Assembly (NCBI GenBank): GCA_964416315.1
Contig: CAYQDR010000034.1
Span: 1 to 39,376 of the forward strand
Length of the DNA stretch: 39,376 nucleotides
Source of the DNA: CAYQDR01 sp964416315
Lineage (GTDB): Bacteria; Methylomirabilota; Methylomirabilia; Rokubacteriales; DASRDR01
Direction of reading: 5' to 3'
Shown here: one piece after another, positions 39,326 through 39,376 of the stretch
How the letters are laid out: each line of letters starts with the position of its first letter
How positions within the stretch are numbered: the stretch's first letter is position 1
Translations under genes and position numbers: made by a program
The notes under the pieces: model-generated
Seen by the model: the letters and a program-made list of their open reading frames with translations, nothing else
Databases searched by the model: none
Told to the model about the DNA's origin: nothing

Positions 39326-39376
39326 TGGTCCGACCCGCAAATCCCGCCGGGGAAATCGATCGGCGCGGACCTGCCA

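Overview
The window is a very GC-rich, gene-dense bacterial segment with strong codon bias and short intergenic gaps. Start codons are often GTG, and neighbouring genes often overlap as GTGA or ATGA. The gene mix is TAXI-type TRAP and iron-type ABC importers, LarA/DUF2088 proteins, a kip-like 5-oxoproline cluster and NtrC-type control. It suggests an uncultured soil or sediment lineage such as Rokubacteria/Methylomirabilota or a deltaproteobacterium-like group. This placement is inference; there is no rRNA or marker gene here to confirm it. I saw no tRNA, rRNA, CRISPR array, IS element or phage gene.

Region 1 (1-13771, minus strand). Read in transcription order this is a transport and catabolism block. 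It starts with a TAXI-TRAP substrate-binding protein, a YnfA-like membrane protein, a fused TRAP permease and a tiny membrane protein. An iron-type ABC importer follows (binding protein, double permease, ATPase), with a composite repeat between permease and ATPase, then a LarA homologue. A Phd/VapC-type toxin-antitoxin pair with its own promoter and operator comes next. After it is a DUF1445-PxpB-PxpC cluster resembling the Bacillus kip operon without pxpA, a small lipoprotein and a class III aminotransferase.

Region 2 (13868-23190). A plus-strand sugar-nucleotide-type epimerase and a GNAT acetyltransferase face a minus-strand pair, a zinc alcohol dehydrogenase and a second DUF2088 protein. 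A divergent promoter region (18324-18432) then starts a plus-strand operon: BamD-like lipoprotein, threonine aldolase, two Dpp/Opp-type ATPases and an AmmB/MEMO protein. It ends at a 13-bp hairpin.

Region 3 (23211-35211), the most interesting part. A minus-strand operon encodes an LPG-synthase-type membrane protein, a PAP2-type phosphatase, a haem-oxygenase-like diiron oxidase, an enolase-superfamily enzyme and a GH3-type acyl-acid amido synthetase. It ends in a small ORF and the remnant of an SGNH/GDSL hydrolase. A consensus sigma-54 promoter (29071-29085) lies 51 bp upstream of its first gene. Divergent from it is a 1365-residue chimeric sigma-54 activator: AAA+ domain, Fis HTH, degenerate cyclase domain, second STAND-like ATPase and helical/TPR repeats. 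The arrangement looks like a signal-controlled biosynthetic or lipid-modification system that I do not recognise. An ABC-F protein is translationally coupled behind the activator.

Region 4 (35234-39325, plus strand). A well-formed promoter drives an AlaC-type aminotransferase, a small membrane protein, homoserine dehydrogenase and threonine synthase, an aspartate-family amino-acid operon.

Several families of structured intergenic repeats are scattered through the window. One has three copies whose outer stem shows compensatory base changes around an invariant core. Another sits between co-directional genes and supplies the ribosome binding site of the downstream gene.
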